Notes: generated from the letters alone by a model not told the origin. Shown: positions 1 through 8,349, counted from the stretch's first letter. The stretch: DNA of 64,000 nucleotides from Collinsella aerofaciens (GCF_005844325.1 NZ_SPFY01000003.1:84967-148966); one strand, 5' to 3'. A program made the numbers and translations.

Positions 1-441
1 GCCGGCAACGGCATGAAGGCCGGTGCGCACGTGATCGATCGCCAGATCGTTCCGGCGCGCCAAAACGAGATGGAGTTCTTTGGCCTGCAGAAGGATGCGC
101 TGCTGCTGCATATCAAGCGCGTGCGTACGGCCGACGGCGAGCCCATCTTTGAGGAGAACATCTTTGTGCCGTTTGACGCCTACCGTGAGCTGTTGACGGC
201 CGATCTTGAGGACAAGTCGATTTTTGCCGAGGTCGAGCGTGTTGGCGGAACGCCGATTGTCTCGGTTGGCTACCGCACGGTCGAGGCCGTTCGTGCCAAT
301 ACCGAGCAGGCGGCCGAGCTGGGCATTGCTCCGCACGATCCGCTGCTCAACCTGCGTGCCGGCTTCACGGGCCCCAATGGCGAGCCGGTCCTGATGGGTA
401 AGCAGTACTACGTGGGATCGCGCTACGTTATGGTCATGTAG
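1..441 (+). CDS. GntR-family transcriptional regulator, C-terminal UTRA part (5' truncated by window edge)
   Basis: The open frame enters from the left edge, so the N-terminal winged helix-turn-helix lies outside the window. What remains is a UTRA effector-binding domain, recognisable by a VRTADGEPIFEEN stretch and by an ending GSRYVMVM close to the GSRYVFDI ending of the complete regulator at 2799-3554. UTRA domains of the HutC subfamily bind small sugar- or amino-acid-related ligands and release DNA. The two regulators are clear paralogues flanking recQ. A perfect 9-bp hairpin with a 4-base loop starts 9 bases after the stop but has no T-run. The ligand cannot be inferred because its target genes lie outside the window. 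Confidence 0.85.
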   Translation, partial: AGNGMKAGAHVIDRQIVPARQNEMEFFGLQKDALLLHIKRVRTADGEPIFEENIFVPFDAYRELLTADLEDKSIFAEVERVGGTPIVSVGYRTVEAVRANTEQAAELGIAPHDPLLNLRAGFTGPNGEPVLMGKQYYVGSRYVMVM

Positions 442-813
442 GGTTGGTTCCGCCGTTCTTACGAACGGCGGACCGATCGACGCTGCAAGCCCGCCAGAGC
501 GGCAATCTGCCTTTCAACTTCGGCGGCATGATCAAAAGATCAATGCCGCCTTGTTTCAAGGCACCTTGCTCGCTCTGGTGGGCTTTCGCTGACATTGCCA
601 AAACATTGACGTTGCCGGGCCGGCACTTGGGGACGTTCCTTTTGTGCCGGCACCTGGGGACACTCCTTAGTCGTTGGGGACGTTCTTAAACGACTAGTCA
701 TTCAAGAACGTCTCCAATGATTACCCGCAGAATGAGCGTGGCTGACAGCCGGGCGACGCCGGTCCGCGTGGCGGCGTATAATCGGCGGCAGATGACTTGG
801 ACGTTAGGAAACC
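442..813. repeat. Intergenic region with hairpins and a GGGGACGTTC repeat palindrome
   Basis: No gene is supported here. The region holds a 9-bp perfect hairpin (450-471, loop TTAC) and a second hairpin at 522-550 (GGCGGCAT arms around a GATC-AAAA-GATC centre) followed by TTGTTT, a possible terminator. Next come two direct copies of GCCGGCACYTGGGGAC (620-635 and 647-662). Last is a 23-bp imperfect palindrome, 671-693 against 698-720 with loop CTAG; its four mismatches are all G.T-type. The left arm of this palindrome recurs at 22148-22174. Confidence 0.6.
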
Positions 814-2796
814 ATGACCGATAGCATGCAGCAGATGGCGCTCGACACGCTCGGCGCCTATTTTGGCTACACCTCGTTTCGCCCGGGCCAGGACCGCATG
901 GTCGATGCGATCCTTGCCGGTCGCGATGCGCTCGGCGTTATGCCCACGGGTGCCGGCAAGTCTATCTGCTACCAGGTGCCCGCGCTCATGATGCCCGGCA
1001 TCACCTTTGTGGTGAGTCCGCTGCTGTCGCTTATGGAGGACCAGACCCGCGCGCTGCTCGCGGCGGGCGCGCGACCCAGCTATCTCAACTCCAGCCTTAC
1101 TCCGGCCCAGCAAAACACCGTGCTCAAGCGGGCGCGCGAGGGCCGCTACCAGCTTATGTACGTGGCACCCGAGCGCCTGCTCGAGCCGCGCTTTCTGGCC
1201 TTTGCGCAGGAAGCTGCGGCCGAAGGCGGCATTGGCGTGCCGCTCGTGGCCATTGACGAGGCCCACTGCGTGAGCCAGTGGGGCCAGGATTTTCGTCCCG
1301 CCTACCTGCAGATTCGTGAGTTCATCGATTCGCTGCCGCAGCGCCCCATCGTGGCGGCCTTTACCGCTACGGCGACTGAGCGCGTGCGTGCGGACATTCA
1401 GCAGATGCTCGGCCTGCAAAACCCCGCGACGGTGGTGACGGGCTTCGATCGCAAGAACCTCTACTTTGGCTGCGAGGAGATGGGCGACAAGGCCAAGGCC
1501 GCGTGGGTGCGTGACTATGTGATCGCGCATTCGAGCGAGAGCGGCATCGTGTATTGCTCGACCCGCAAGACGGTCGATGCGCTGGCAGGCGAGCTTGCCG
1601 AGGCGCTGGGACCTAGCGGCATTCGCGTGGGCCGCTACCATGCCGGCATGGGCAACGACGCCCGCCGTCAAAGCCAGCGCGCCTTTATCGACGACGATAT
1701 TCAGGTGATGGTTGCCACCAACGCCTTTGGCATGGGCATCGACAAGCCTAACGTGCGCTACGTGATTCACAACAACGTGCCCGAGAGCATCGAGGCCTAC
1801 TACCAGGAGGCGGGCCGCGCCGGCCGCGATGGCGATCCGGCCAGCTGCCACTTGCTGTGGAACGGTAACGATTTTCGCATGCGCCGCTTTTTGATCGACC
1901 GCGGCGATGCTGCCGACGAGGCGCTCGACGACGAGCAGCGCGCGTGGGCGCTCCAGAATCGATATCGACTGCTCAGCCAGATGGAGGGCTACTGCAATAC
2001 CACCGGCTGCCTGCGCGAATACATGCTGCGCTACTTTGGCGACGAGGCCGCGGCCGAGCATGCGTCAGCGACTGGTGCGGGCGGCGCCGCCACGGACGAC
2101 GCCGAGGGCTGTGGCAACTGCAGCAACTGCCTCACGCAGTTTGATGTCGAGGACGTCACCGATATGGCCCGCGCTGCCGTGCGCTATGTGGCCACGCGTC
2201 CCATGCGCTTTGGCAAGTCGCTGATCGTCGACGTGCTCCACGGCGGCAACACCGAGCGCATTCGCCAGATGCATCTGGACGAGGACCGCGGCTACGGTGA
2301 GCTGTCAAGCGAATCGGTCGGGCGCATCAAGGACATCATCGGCCAGCTGTGCGGCCGCGGTTATTTGGCCACCTCGCAGGGGCAGTACCCGGTCGTTGGG
2401 CTGGGCCCGCGTGCCGTCGAGGTCGAGGATGAGGCGTTCGCCTTTACCGTTAAGCGTCGCGCGTCCAAGCGCAAGGCCTCGGCCCGCGCCCGCCGTGCGG
2501 TGGATCTGCTGCGCGAGGAGGCCGAGCTGGATCAGCGCCCGCGCGTGGGCGACGACGCCGAGCTGTTCGAACGCCTGCGCGCCTTGCGCAAGGAGATCTC
2601 GACCGAGCTGGAGATGGCGCCGTACATGGTCTTCTCCGACAAGGCCCTGCGCGGCCTGTGCCGCCTACGCCCGCAGACGCGCGATGAGCTTATCCAGGTC
2701 AACGGCATCGGCGAGAAAAAGGCCGATGCCTTTGGCGAGCAGTTTATGGCGGCGATTGAAGAGTTTGAGTCCGAGCATGCACGGAATGGAGCATAA
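814..2796 (+). CDS. recQ: ATP-dependent DNA helicase RecQ
   Basis: A 660-residue superfamily 2 3'-5' helicase acting in recombination repair and fork rescue. Walker A (PTGAGKS) is near residues 44-50, the DEAH box begins at residue 148 inside DEAHCVSQWG, and helicase motifs V/VI (ATNAFGMGIDKPNVR, QEAGRAGRDG) follow. The RQC zinc site is visible as CNTTGC...CGNCSNC, and a C-terminal HRDC domain ends the protein (ALRGLCRLRPQT, VNGIGEKKADAFGEQF). Length and domain order match full RecQ. The next gene, a GntR regulator, starts two bases after the stop, so the two are probably cotranscribed. The start is preceded by a weak GGA-type site (ttaggaaacc). Confidence 0.96.
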   Translation: MTDSMQQMALDTLGAYFGYTSFRPGQDRMVDAILAGRDALGVMPTGAGKSICYQVPALMMPGITFVVSPLLSLMEDQTRALLAAGARPSYLNSSLTPAQQNTVLKRAREGRYQLMYVAPERLLEPRFLAFAQEAAAEGGIGVPLVAIDEAHCVSQWGQDFRPAYLQIREFIDSLPQRPIVAAFTATATERVRADIQQMLGLQNPATVVTGFDRKNLYFGCEEMGDKAKAAWVRDYVIAHSSESGIVYCSTRKTVDALAGELAEALGPSGIRVGRYHAGMGNDARRQSQRAFIDDDIQVMVATNAFGMGIDKPNVRYVIHNNVPESIEAYYQEAGRAGRDGDPASCHLLWNGNDFRMRRFLIDRGDAADEALDDEQRAWALQNRYRLLSQMEGYCNTTGCLREYMLRYFGDEAAAEHASATGAGGAATDDAEGCGNCSNCLTQFDVEDVTDMARAAVRYVATRPMRFGKSLIVDVLHGGNTERIRQMHLDEDRGYGELSSESVGRIKDIIGQLCGRGYLATSQGQYPVVGLGPRAVEVEDEAFAFTVKRRASKRKASARARRAVDLLREEAELDQRPRVGDDAELFERLRALRKEISTELEMAPYMVFSDKALRGLCRLRPQTRDELIQVNGIGEKKADAFGEQFMAAIEEFESEHARNGA

Positions 2797-2798
2797 CG

Positions 2799-3554
2799 AT
2801 GGCATCCGACGATAAAACCGAGCGCACTGAGGTGTCCGCTGTGCCGCTGTACCAGCAGGTTATGGATGACCTAAAGGGCGAGATCGCGCGTGGCGTGTAT
2901 CCGACCGGCTCGCGCATTCCATCCGAGATGGAGCTCGCGAAGTCCTACGGCGTGGGGCGCATCACCGTGCGCCGCGCCATCGAGGAGCTGTCGCGCGCGG
3001 GGTATCTTAGCCGCCAGCAGGGGAGGGGTACCTTTGTGTGCGCTCCCAAGCTCAAGCGCAAGATTGTCCAGAAAGGCGATGTTCAGAGCTTTACCGAGGG
3101 CTGTGCCGCCAACGATATGGTGGCGGGCGCGCGCCTGGTGTCGCGCACGGTGGTCGCGGCGACGCACGAGGATGCGGCATTCTTTGGCGTGGAGCCCGGC
3201 TGCGAGCTTATCGTGGTCGAGCGCGTGCGTACGGCCGACGGCGTCCCCGTCATGCTCGAGAACAACGCCTTTGTGCTTGCCGACCATCCGTATCTGCAGA
3301 CGCTTGCCGACAAGGACCTCACGGACAATTCCATCTTTGCGCTTGTTGCCGAGCATTCGGGTCGTTCGCCGCTCAAATCCGATCCCTGCACGGTGGAGAT
3401 TGCGCTTGCCGATGCTCAGGCGGCCCCGCTGCTCGAGGTTCCGATCGGCGAGCCACTCTTCTACATGGAGACGTACTTTACCGATTTTGATGAGCAACCT
3501 CTGCTGCTCGGTCGCCAAAAGATCGTGGGCTCGCGCTACGTGTTCGACATCTAA
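2799..3554 (+). CDS. GntR family (HutC/UTRA) transcriptional regulator
   Basis: A 251-residue repressor-type protein. An N-terminal GntR winged helix (PLYQQVMDDLKGEIARG, SRIPSEMELAKSYGV, ITVRRAIEELSRAGY) is followed by a UTRA ligand-binding domain. The start lies two bases after the recQ stop, implying coupling. The next gene on the same strand is a FrlB-like deglycase whose upstream region carries two near-identical ATAGRACAACATAGAAC motifs. In E. coli, FrlR, a GntR/UTRA protein, controls fructoselysine genes, so regulation of the adjacent deglycase is a reasonable inference. It is a paralogue of the truncated regulator at 1-441. Confidence 0.9.
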   Translation: MASDDKTERTEVSAVPLYQQVMDDLKGEIARGVYPTGSRIPSEMELAKSYGVGRITVRRAIEELSRAGYLSRQQGRGTFVCAPKLKRKIVQKGDVQSFTEGCAANDMVAGARLVSRTVVAATHEDAAFFGVEPGCELIVVERVRTADGVPVMLENNAFVLADHPYLQTLADKDLTDNSIFALVAEHSGRSPLKSDPCTVEIALADAQAAPLLEVPIGEPLFYMETYFTDFDEQPLLLGRQKIVGSRYVFDI

Positions 3555-3563
3555 CGTTCATAG

Positions 3564-3642
3564 ATAGAACAACATAGAACAAATTTGCCGAAATGACTTT
3601 CCGAGCGATTGCTTGCGTGGTATAAATAGGACAACATAGAAC
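3564..3642 (+). promoter_or_regulatory. Promoter region with two operator-like repeats upstream of the FrlB-like gene
   Basis: ATAGAACAACATAGAAC (3564-3580) and ATAGGACAACATAGAAC (3626-3642) differ at one base and start 62 bp apart, close to six helical turns. A -10-like TATAAA lies at 3621-3626 and abuts the second copy. No convincing -35 is seen. Probable binding sites for the adjacent GntR protein; the assignment is inference. Confidence 0.55.
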
Positions 3643-3695
3643 GACCGCAGGTACGAGCTGTCGTCTAAAGTTGCCACACAAGGAGGAACATCAGT

Positions 3696-4664
3696 ATGAA
3701 CGCACATGATCTGGTTCAGGAAATCATCGAGCGCAAGGGTAAGATCGAGAACGTCTTTTGGATCGCCTGCGGCGGTTCGATGATCGACCTGATGCCGGCC
3801 AACGAGCTGCTCAAGCGCGAGGCCACCACGTTTACCTCCACGGTCTATACTGCGCGCGAGTTCTGCCTGATGGCCCCTAAGAGCCTCGGCGAGAAGTCGC
3901 TCGTCATCGCCTGCAGCCACAGCGGCAACACACAGGAGGTCGTCGACGGCTGCGAGATGGCGCTGGCTGCCGGTGCCGAGGTCGTTGCCATGACCGACTG
4001 CGAGGGCTCCAAGATCGATAGCGGCAAGTGGACCACCTGGGTTTACCCGTGGGGTGAGGGCGTGTCGCAGGCCGAGGTGCCGCAGGGCATCGGTGCTCTG
4101 ATTGCCGCCGAGCTGCTCGACCAGCAGGAGGGCTACGAGGCGCTCGCCGACATGTACGAGGGTCTTAAGCAGATGGACGCGCTGCTGCCTGCCGCCCGCG
4201 AGAAGGTCAACGCCGAGCTGGGCGCCCGCTTTGCCGAGCTCTGCCAACAGCACAAGTTCTTCTACATCCTGGGTTCCGGCCCCAACTTTAGCCAGACCTA
4301 CGCCATGGCCATCTGCTCGCTCATGGAGATGCAGTGGCAGCACTGCTGCTACATCCACTCCGGTGAGTACTTCCACGGCCCCTTCGAGGCCACCGAGCCC
4401 GGCGTGTTCTACTTTGTGCAGCTCGGCGCAGGCGAGTGCCGCCCCATGGAGGAGCGCGCGCTTGCGTTCCTCAACACGCATACCGACACGCTCATGGTGC
4501 TCGATGCGCTCGAGTACGGCGTGGGCGAGGTGCCCGCTAGCGTGCGCTCGTTCCTAGAGCCGATCTTCTTCTACGCAATGAGCTGCGAGCTGCGCGCCGC
4601 CCGCGGCAAGGTCTTCGACCACAGCCCCGAGTACCGCCGCTACATGGGCATCGAGCAGTACTAA
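3696..4664 (+). CDS. SIS-domain sugar-phosphate deglycase, FrlB-like (fructoselysine/glucoselysine 6-phosphate deglycase type)
   Basis: A 322-residue protein with two SIS (sugar isomerase) domains and a strong site AGGAGG before the ATG. FrlB-type hallmarks are FWIACGGSMIDLMPA near the N-terminus, SHSGNTQEVVDG for phosphosugar binding, the SGEYFHGPFEATEPG block and a C-terminal ...YRRYMGIEQY ending like FrlB. Enzymes of this family split 6-phosphorylated Amadori products into glucose 6-phosphate and an amino acid. No frlA-type transporter or frlD-type kinase lies in the window, so the substrate is not fixed by context. The preceding GntR regulator and the duplicated operator suggest substrate-induced expression. 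It is a single gene closed by a terminator. Confidence 0.82.
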   Translation: MNAHDLVQEIIERKGKIENVFWIACGGSMIDLMPANELLKREATTFTSTVYTAREFCLMAPKSLGEKSLVIACSHSGNTQEVVDGCEMALAAGAEVVAMTDCEGSKIDSGKWTTWVYPWGEGVSQAEVPQGIGALIAAELLDQQEGYEALADMYEGLKQMDALLPAAREKVNAELGARFAELCQQHKFFYILGSGPNFSQTYAMAICSLMEMQWQHCCYIHSGEYFHGPFEATEPGVFYFVQLGAGECRPMEERALAFLNTHTDTLMVLDALEYGVGEVPASVRSFLEPIFFYAMSCELRAARGKVFDHSPEYRRYMGIEQY

Positions 4665-4688
4665 GTAACGGGAATTATCTTTTTTGGC

Positions 4689-4718
4689 GGGGTCTGCGCT
4701 GAGCGCGGGCCCCGTTTT
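4689..4718 (+). terminator. Rho-independent terminator of the FrlB-like gene
   Basis: An 11-bp GC-rich stem (4689-4699 with 4703-4713, a few mismatched or G.T pairs) with a TGA loop is followed by GTTTTG. Confidence 0.75.
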
Positions 4719-4790
4719 GCGTTGTGGCGGCCGAATTTGTTCGGTCGGAAAAGTATTAGACCTAAATTTGCAAGCGTGCCGCATGAGTCA

Positions 4791-4829
4791 AAAAAGCGGG
4801 CCGCGCCGGGGGTTTCCGGCGCGGCCCGC
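4791..4829 (-). terminator. Rho-independent terminator of the dehydrogenase gene
   Basis: A perfect 14-bp stem (4796-4809 with 4816-4829) with a 6-base loop. On the minus strand it is followed by a run of T (AAAAA at 4791-4795 on the plus strand). Confidence 0.88.
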
Positions 4830-4872
4830 TTGGGATCGTGCTTAGATTCGCAAGGTTGCGGCAGTCGGTGCC

Positions 4873-5850
4873 CTACTTTGCGTCGTAGGCTTCGGTATCC
4901 CACCAGTCGAGCTGGGCGATGTTGTCGCGGATGTGCTGGCAACTCTTGTGGAAGCCCTCGAGCTCGTGCTCGGACAGGTCGAGTGTGTAGACCTCCTCGA
5001 CGCCCTCGGCACCGATCACGCACGGCAGGGAGGTGAAGATGCCCTCCTCGCCATACTGGCCGGTCATGAGCGTGGAGGCGGAAAGCACGGCGTGCTCGTT
5101 GTGCAGCACGGCGGCGCAGACGCGCGCGGCGGAGTTGGCGACGGCGTACTCGGTGCACTGCTTGCCCTGGTAGGTCACATAGCCGCCCTTGCGCGCGAGC
5201 TCCTCGACCTCCATGTGGTCGAAGGCGTACTTGTCGGGGTTCTCGGCCTGAAGCTCAGTCAGGCTCTTGCCGGCGATGGTCGCGGCCTTAAAGGCGGCCA
5301 GCTGGCTAAAGCCGTGCTCGCCGATCATGTAGGCGTCGATGGACTTGGGGCTCACGCCGACCTTCTTGGAGATCTCGGTGCGCAGGCGTGCGGAATCCAG
5401 ACCGCAGCCCGAGCCGATGATCTTCTTGGGATCGTAGCCGGTCAGGTGCCACAGCTCGGTGCACACGACGTCGCAGGGGTTGGAGATGCTCACGAAGATG
5501 CCGTCGAAGCCGGCGTCGACGATGCGCTTGGCAAAGGTGCGGGCGGCGTCGGTGGTAAAGAACAGCTCACCGTCGCGGTTACCGGCGGCCAGTGCGACCT
5601 TACCGGCGGCGTTGACGATGACGTCGCAGCAGGCCAGCTCCTCGTAGTGGTCGTAGCAGTTGACGATCTTGGTGTTATACGGGACAAACGAAAGGGAGTC
5701 GCGCAGGTCCTGGACCTCGGACGTCACCTTGGCCTCGTTGATATCGCACAGGTACAGCTCATCGGCAATGCCCTGCATAAGCAGGCTGTTGGCGACATGT
5801 GCTCCTACGTGGCCCTGGCCGACCACACCGATCTTACGCGTCTGGTACAT
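4873..5850 (-). CDS. L-lactate / L-2-hydroxyacid dehydrogenase (LDH/MDH family)
   Basis: A 325-residue NAD-dependent dehydrogenase. The Rossmann motif GQGHVGAHVA lies at the N-terminus, then SISNPCDVV, the substrate pair Asp/Arg in LDSARLR and the catalytic His in IGEHG, which together define the lactate/malate family. The loop that normally separates malate from lactate enzymes (here AAGKVALAAGNRDGEL) matches neither canonical form. It is somewhat like L-2-hydroxyisocaproate dehydrogenases, so the substrate is left open. The start at 5850 is preferred over the longer frame because AAAGGA lies just upstream. It would regenerate NAD+ in fermentation. Monocistronic, ending in a strong terminator and divergent from metA. 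Confidence 0.88.
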   Translation of the reverse strand: MYQTRKIGVVGQGHVGAHVANSLLMQGIADELYLCDINEAKVTSEVQDLRDSLSFVPYNTKIVNCYDHYEELACCDVIVNAAGKVALAAGNRDGELFFTTDAARTFAKRIVDAGFDGIFVSISNPCDVVCTELWHLTGYDPKKIIGSGCGLDSARLRTEISKKVGVSPKSIDAYMIGEHGFSQLAAFKAATIAGKSLTELQAENPDKYAFDHMEVEELARKGGYVTYQGKQCTEYAVANSAARVCAAVLHNEHAVLSASTLMTGQYGEEGIFTSLPCVIGAEGVEEVYTLDLSEHELEGFHKSCQHIRDNIAQLDWWDTEAYDAK

Positions 5851-6061
5851 ATGAGTATCCTTTCGGCCGAGTTTTTCGCGTTGAAACATTGTAGCGTCCT
5901 GCCGTTACTTTGCTAGGCTAAAGTGCAGCAGATTTTAGAGACATGCCTTAATTTCTACTTTTGGGGCGTTTTGGGCCGTTGGCGGCATCGCTGGGCGATG
6001 TGCTCGCGCGAATGGGGCCGCTCGTTGTACCATAGCTGCAACTGACTCGTAAGGAGCATCC

Positions 6062-6988
6062 ATGCCCATTCGCATTCCAGACGCCCTCCCTGCCGCCGCG
6101 CAGCTCGAGAGCGAGAACATCTTTGTCATGACCGAGTACCGCGCGCTGCACCAGGACATCCGTCCGCTGCGCGTGCTCATCCTCAACCTCATGCCCACCA
6201 AGATTGCCACCGAGACGCAGATCATGCGCAAGCTCTCCAACACGCCGCTGCAGGTGGAGGTGGACCTGCTGCGCACCAAAACGCACGAGGCCACGCACGT
6301 GAGCGCCGGCCATCTGGAGACGTTTTACCGCACGTTCGACGACATCTGCGACATCCACTACGACGGCCTGATCATCACGGGCGCGCCGGTGGAACAGATG
6401 CCGTTCGAGGAGGTCGACTACTGGCCCGAGCTCTGCCAGATCATGGATTGGTCCACCACGCACGTGCACTCTACGCTGCACATTTGTTGGGGCGCGCAGG
6501 CCGGCCTGTACCATCATTACGGTATCCAGAAGTACGATCTGCCGGCAAAGGCGAGCGGCGTGTTCGAGCATTATCTAGTGAAGCCGAAAAGCCCGCTGGT
6601 CCGCGGCTTTGACGACCGCTTCTATGCCGTACATTCGCGCAACACCGACGTGCGCCGCGAGGACGTGGAGGCCGAGCCGCAGCTTGAGGTCGTGGCCGTG
6701 TCCGACGAGGTGGGCCTGTACATCGTCAAGTCGACCGACAGCCGTCGCTTCTTTGTCTTTGGCCATCCCGAGTACGACACCGATACGCTGCGCCTGGAGT
6801 ACGAGCGCGATGTGAAGCGCGGGCTCAACCCGGAGGTGCCGGCGCACTACTTTCCGGGTGACGACCCCTCCGCCGAGCCGCGCAACGTCTGGCGCAGCCA
6901 AGCTCAGCTGTTCTACACCAACTGGCTCAACTACTACGTCTACCAGACCACGCCCTACGACCTGGCCCGCGCCGGCGAGGAGCACTAG
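6062..6988 (+). CDS. metA: Homoserine O-acyltransferase MetA (predicted acetyl-CoA specific)
   Basis: A 308-residue enzyme that acylates homoserine at the first committed step of methionine synthesis. The catalytic triad is in place: Cys142 (HICWGAQAG), His235 and Glu237 (FGHPEYD). Residue 111 is Glu (GAPVEQM). In characterised MetA proteins Glu111 goes with acetyl-CoA use and Gly111 with succinyl-CoA use, so O-acetylhomoserine is the predicted product despite the usual succinyltransferase label. A good site AAGGAG precedes the ATG. The gene is divergent from the dehydrogenase; no S-box or other leader structure was recognised in the ~170-bp spacer, although a full search was not possible by eye. 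Confidence 0.95.
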   Translation: MPIRIPDALPAAAQLESENIFVMTEYRALHQDIRPLRVLILNLMPTKIATETQIMRKLSNTPLQVEVDLLRTKTHEATHVSAGHLETFYRTFDDICDIHYDGLIITGAPVEQMPFEEVDYWPELCQIMDWSTTHVHSTLHICWGAQAGLYHHYGIQKYDLPAKASGVFEHYLVKPKSPLVRGFDDRFYAVHSRNTDVRREDVEAEPQLEVVAVSDEVGLYIVKSTDSRRFFVFGHPEYDTDTLRLEYERDVKRGLNPEVPAHYFPGDDPSAEPRNVWRSQAQLFYTNWLNYYVYQTTPYDLARAGEEH

Positions 6989-7030
6989 GCTGCGATGGTA
7001 CTGCTGTAGCCGTGGCTGATATGGCGGCGA

Positions 7031-7627
7031 TTAGGCGCTGATGATGTGGGGTAGCGGCAGGTCGTGAGCGTCGGTGGGAACGCGGTCGACACGCTGCTCG
7101 TCAAAGGCGATGCCGATGATTTGGCATGCGGGCGAGAGCATGGGCAGGTAGCGGTCGTAGCAACCGCCGCCGTAGCCCAGGCGCGCTCCGGTTTGGTCGA
7201 AGGCCACGAGCGGCACGACGATCATGTCGAGAGCTTCGGCAGGCACGATAGGGAAGTGGTTGCTGTCGATGTCCGTGGCCGCAAAGGCCCGCGTAGGGTG
7301 GGCGATAAACGGAGCCGCGGACGCATCGTCGGCGGCAACTGCCCGCATACACATGCGCTGGCCACAAGCTGCGGCATCAATTGCCGAGAGCATGCACGGA
7401 TAGGCTACGCGCCAGCCGCGTTTGGCGGCAGCTGCGGCAAACGCGGCTGGGTCGACTTCGGAACCCATCGCGGCATAGACGGCAACGGTGTGCGGCGCCG
7501 CGGCATCCAAGCGGCCCAGCAGCTCAACCAGCCGCGCATAGATATCAGCAGACTTCGCCGCCCGTACATCCAAATCGAGATCGTCGCGCCGAGCAATCAT
7601 TGCCCGCCGCAACTCAGCCTTGTCCAT
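7031..7627 (-). CDS. 5-formyltetrahydrofolate cyclo-ligase
   Basis: A 198-residue enzyme that converts 5-formyl-THF to 5,10-methenyl-THF using ATP, returning the storage folate to the one-carbon pool. The family signature LGYGGGCYDRYLP is present near the C-terminus, and the N-terminus (KAELRRAMIARRD) fits. The start at 7627 is chosen over a longer in-frame ATG because GAGGAGG lies just upstream. It is convergent with metA, whose product also feeds methionine metabolism, but this is proximity only. The upstream side carries a dispersed repeat cassette (7644-7735). Confidence 0.9.
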   Translation of the reverse strand: MDKAELRRAMIARRDDLDLDVRAAKSADIYARLVELLGRLDAAAPHTVAVYAAMGSEVDPAAFAAAAAKRGWRVAYPCMLSAIDAAACGQRMCMRAVAADDASAAPFIAHPTRAFAATDIDSNHFPIVPAEALDMIVVPLVAFDQTGARLGYGGGCYDRYLPMLSPACQIIGIAFDEQRVDRVPTDAHDLPLPHIISA

Positions 7628-7643
7628 CCCAGCCTCCTCTAGC

Positions 7644-7735
7644 AAACCTGCCAAAAAGGGACAGGTTTATTTTGGCGGGTTTTATCTGGGCAAACGTCGA
7701 AGCCGCCACAAAGGCGCCCTGTGTGGCGGCTTCGA
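7644..7735 (+). repeat. Dispersed AACCTGCC cassette plus adjoining strong hairpin
   Basis: A ~53-bp conserved block (7644-7696) beginning AAACCTGCCAAAAAGGG and ending TCTGGGCAAACG is followed at once by a perfect 14-bp hairpin (7697-7710 with 7722-7735). The same block, with a different 16-bp hairpin, occurs in inverse orientation at 58527-58617, and a shorter relative is at 58462-58497. The hairpin sits just past the hicB stop codon and could terminate the hicAB transcript on the minus strand. Confidence 0.7.
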
Positions 7736-7748
7736 CTCGACGTTGGCT

Positions 7749-8078
7749 TCACAGCGCCGCAGCGATCGCTTCAGTCACAAACTTATTGAGTGACTCACCC
7801 TTCTTTGCTGCTGCCAGCGCTGCTTGCTTGTGGAGCTCAGAGCCCGTTCTTACGTTGAACGAGCCCTTAAAAGCCCGCTCGGGTTCCTTGCCCTTCTCGG
7901 CGCAAAACTCAAGGTAATCGTCGACGGCGTCGTGGAAGCATTGCTCCACTTCTTCAGCCGTGGAGCCTTCAAATACGATTGCGTCCCTAATGCCGGCGAC
8001 CATACCTGTTAGCACATGCTGTTCGGCATTGAACTCGACCGGGGCGAAATAACCTTTGTATGCCAAAACGTTACTCAT
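7749..8078 (-). CDS. hicB: HicB-family antitoxin
   Basis: A 109-residue antitoxin. A partial RNase H-like HicB fold spans the first half (YKGYFAPVEFNAEQHVL, GSTAEEVEQCFHDAVDDYLEFC), and a C-terminal ribbon-helix-helix-like tail (GESLNKFVTEAIAAAL) should bind DNA. HicB proteins neutralise HicA and autoregulate the operon. The start at 8078 is set by GGAGGT just upstream; a longer frame starts at 8093. It overlaps the end of hicA by 8 bp, the usual toxin-first hicAB order. Confidence 0.9.
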   Translation of the reverse strand: MSNVLAYKGYFAPVEFNAEQHVLTGMVAGIRDAIVFEGSTAEEVEQCFHDAVDDYLEFCAEKGKEPERAFKGSFNVRTGSELHKQAALAAAKKGESLNKFVTEAIAAAL

Positions 8079-8334
8079 GACTACCTCCGACATCTTGCAG
8101 AAAGCGAACGATGTTTCGAATGGTCCCCGCTGTCAATTCGTCAGATGGATGAGGCGCGTGCATTACGAACATCCTGCCATCTGATGGCCTGTAGAAGCGA
8201 ACGCGCGATCCGGACGTCTTGCCTTTGCTGTCCATTTCAAAGCCATATGAAGCCATAACTTTAAGAAAGTCAGCAAATCTATACGTTGAAGGACAGCTAA
8301 GCAGCTGGGCGATGAGTTTATCGGATCGAGTCAT
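8071..8334 (-). CDS. hicA: HicA-family toxin (mRNA interferase)
   Basis: An 87-residue toxin of the HicA double-stranded-RNA-binding-like fold, expected to cleave mRNA when free of HicB. Visible features are KGKTSGSRVRFYRP in the centre and HAPHPSDELTAGTIRNIVRFL at the end. The catalytic position usually seen as GSH is GSR here. To my recollection a HicA subfamily carries Arg at this site, so this need not mean inactivity, but it should be tested. The gene starts the hicAB operon behind a well-formed promoter overlapped by a palindrome. Confidence 0.88.
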   Translation of the reverse strand: MTRSDKLIAQLLSCPSTYRFADFLKVMASYGFEMDSKGKTSGSRVRFYRPSDGRMFVMHAPHPSDELTAGTIRNIVRFLQDVGGSHE

Positions 8335-8349
8335 CCCGCCTCACATTCT

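Noticed and set aside
444..689. 81-codon plus-strand frame after the partial GntR gene
   Set aside because: It covers hairpins and repeat units, has no ribosome site and no recognisable protein features.
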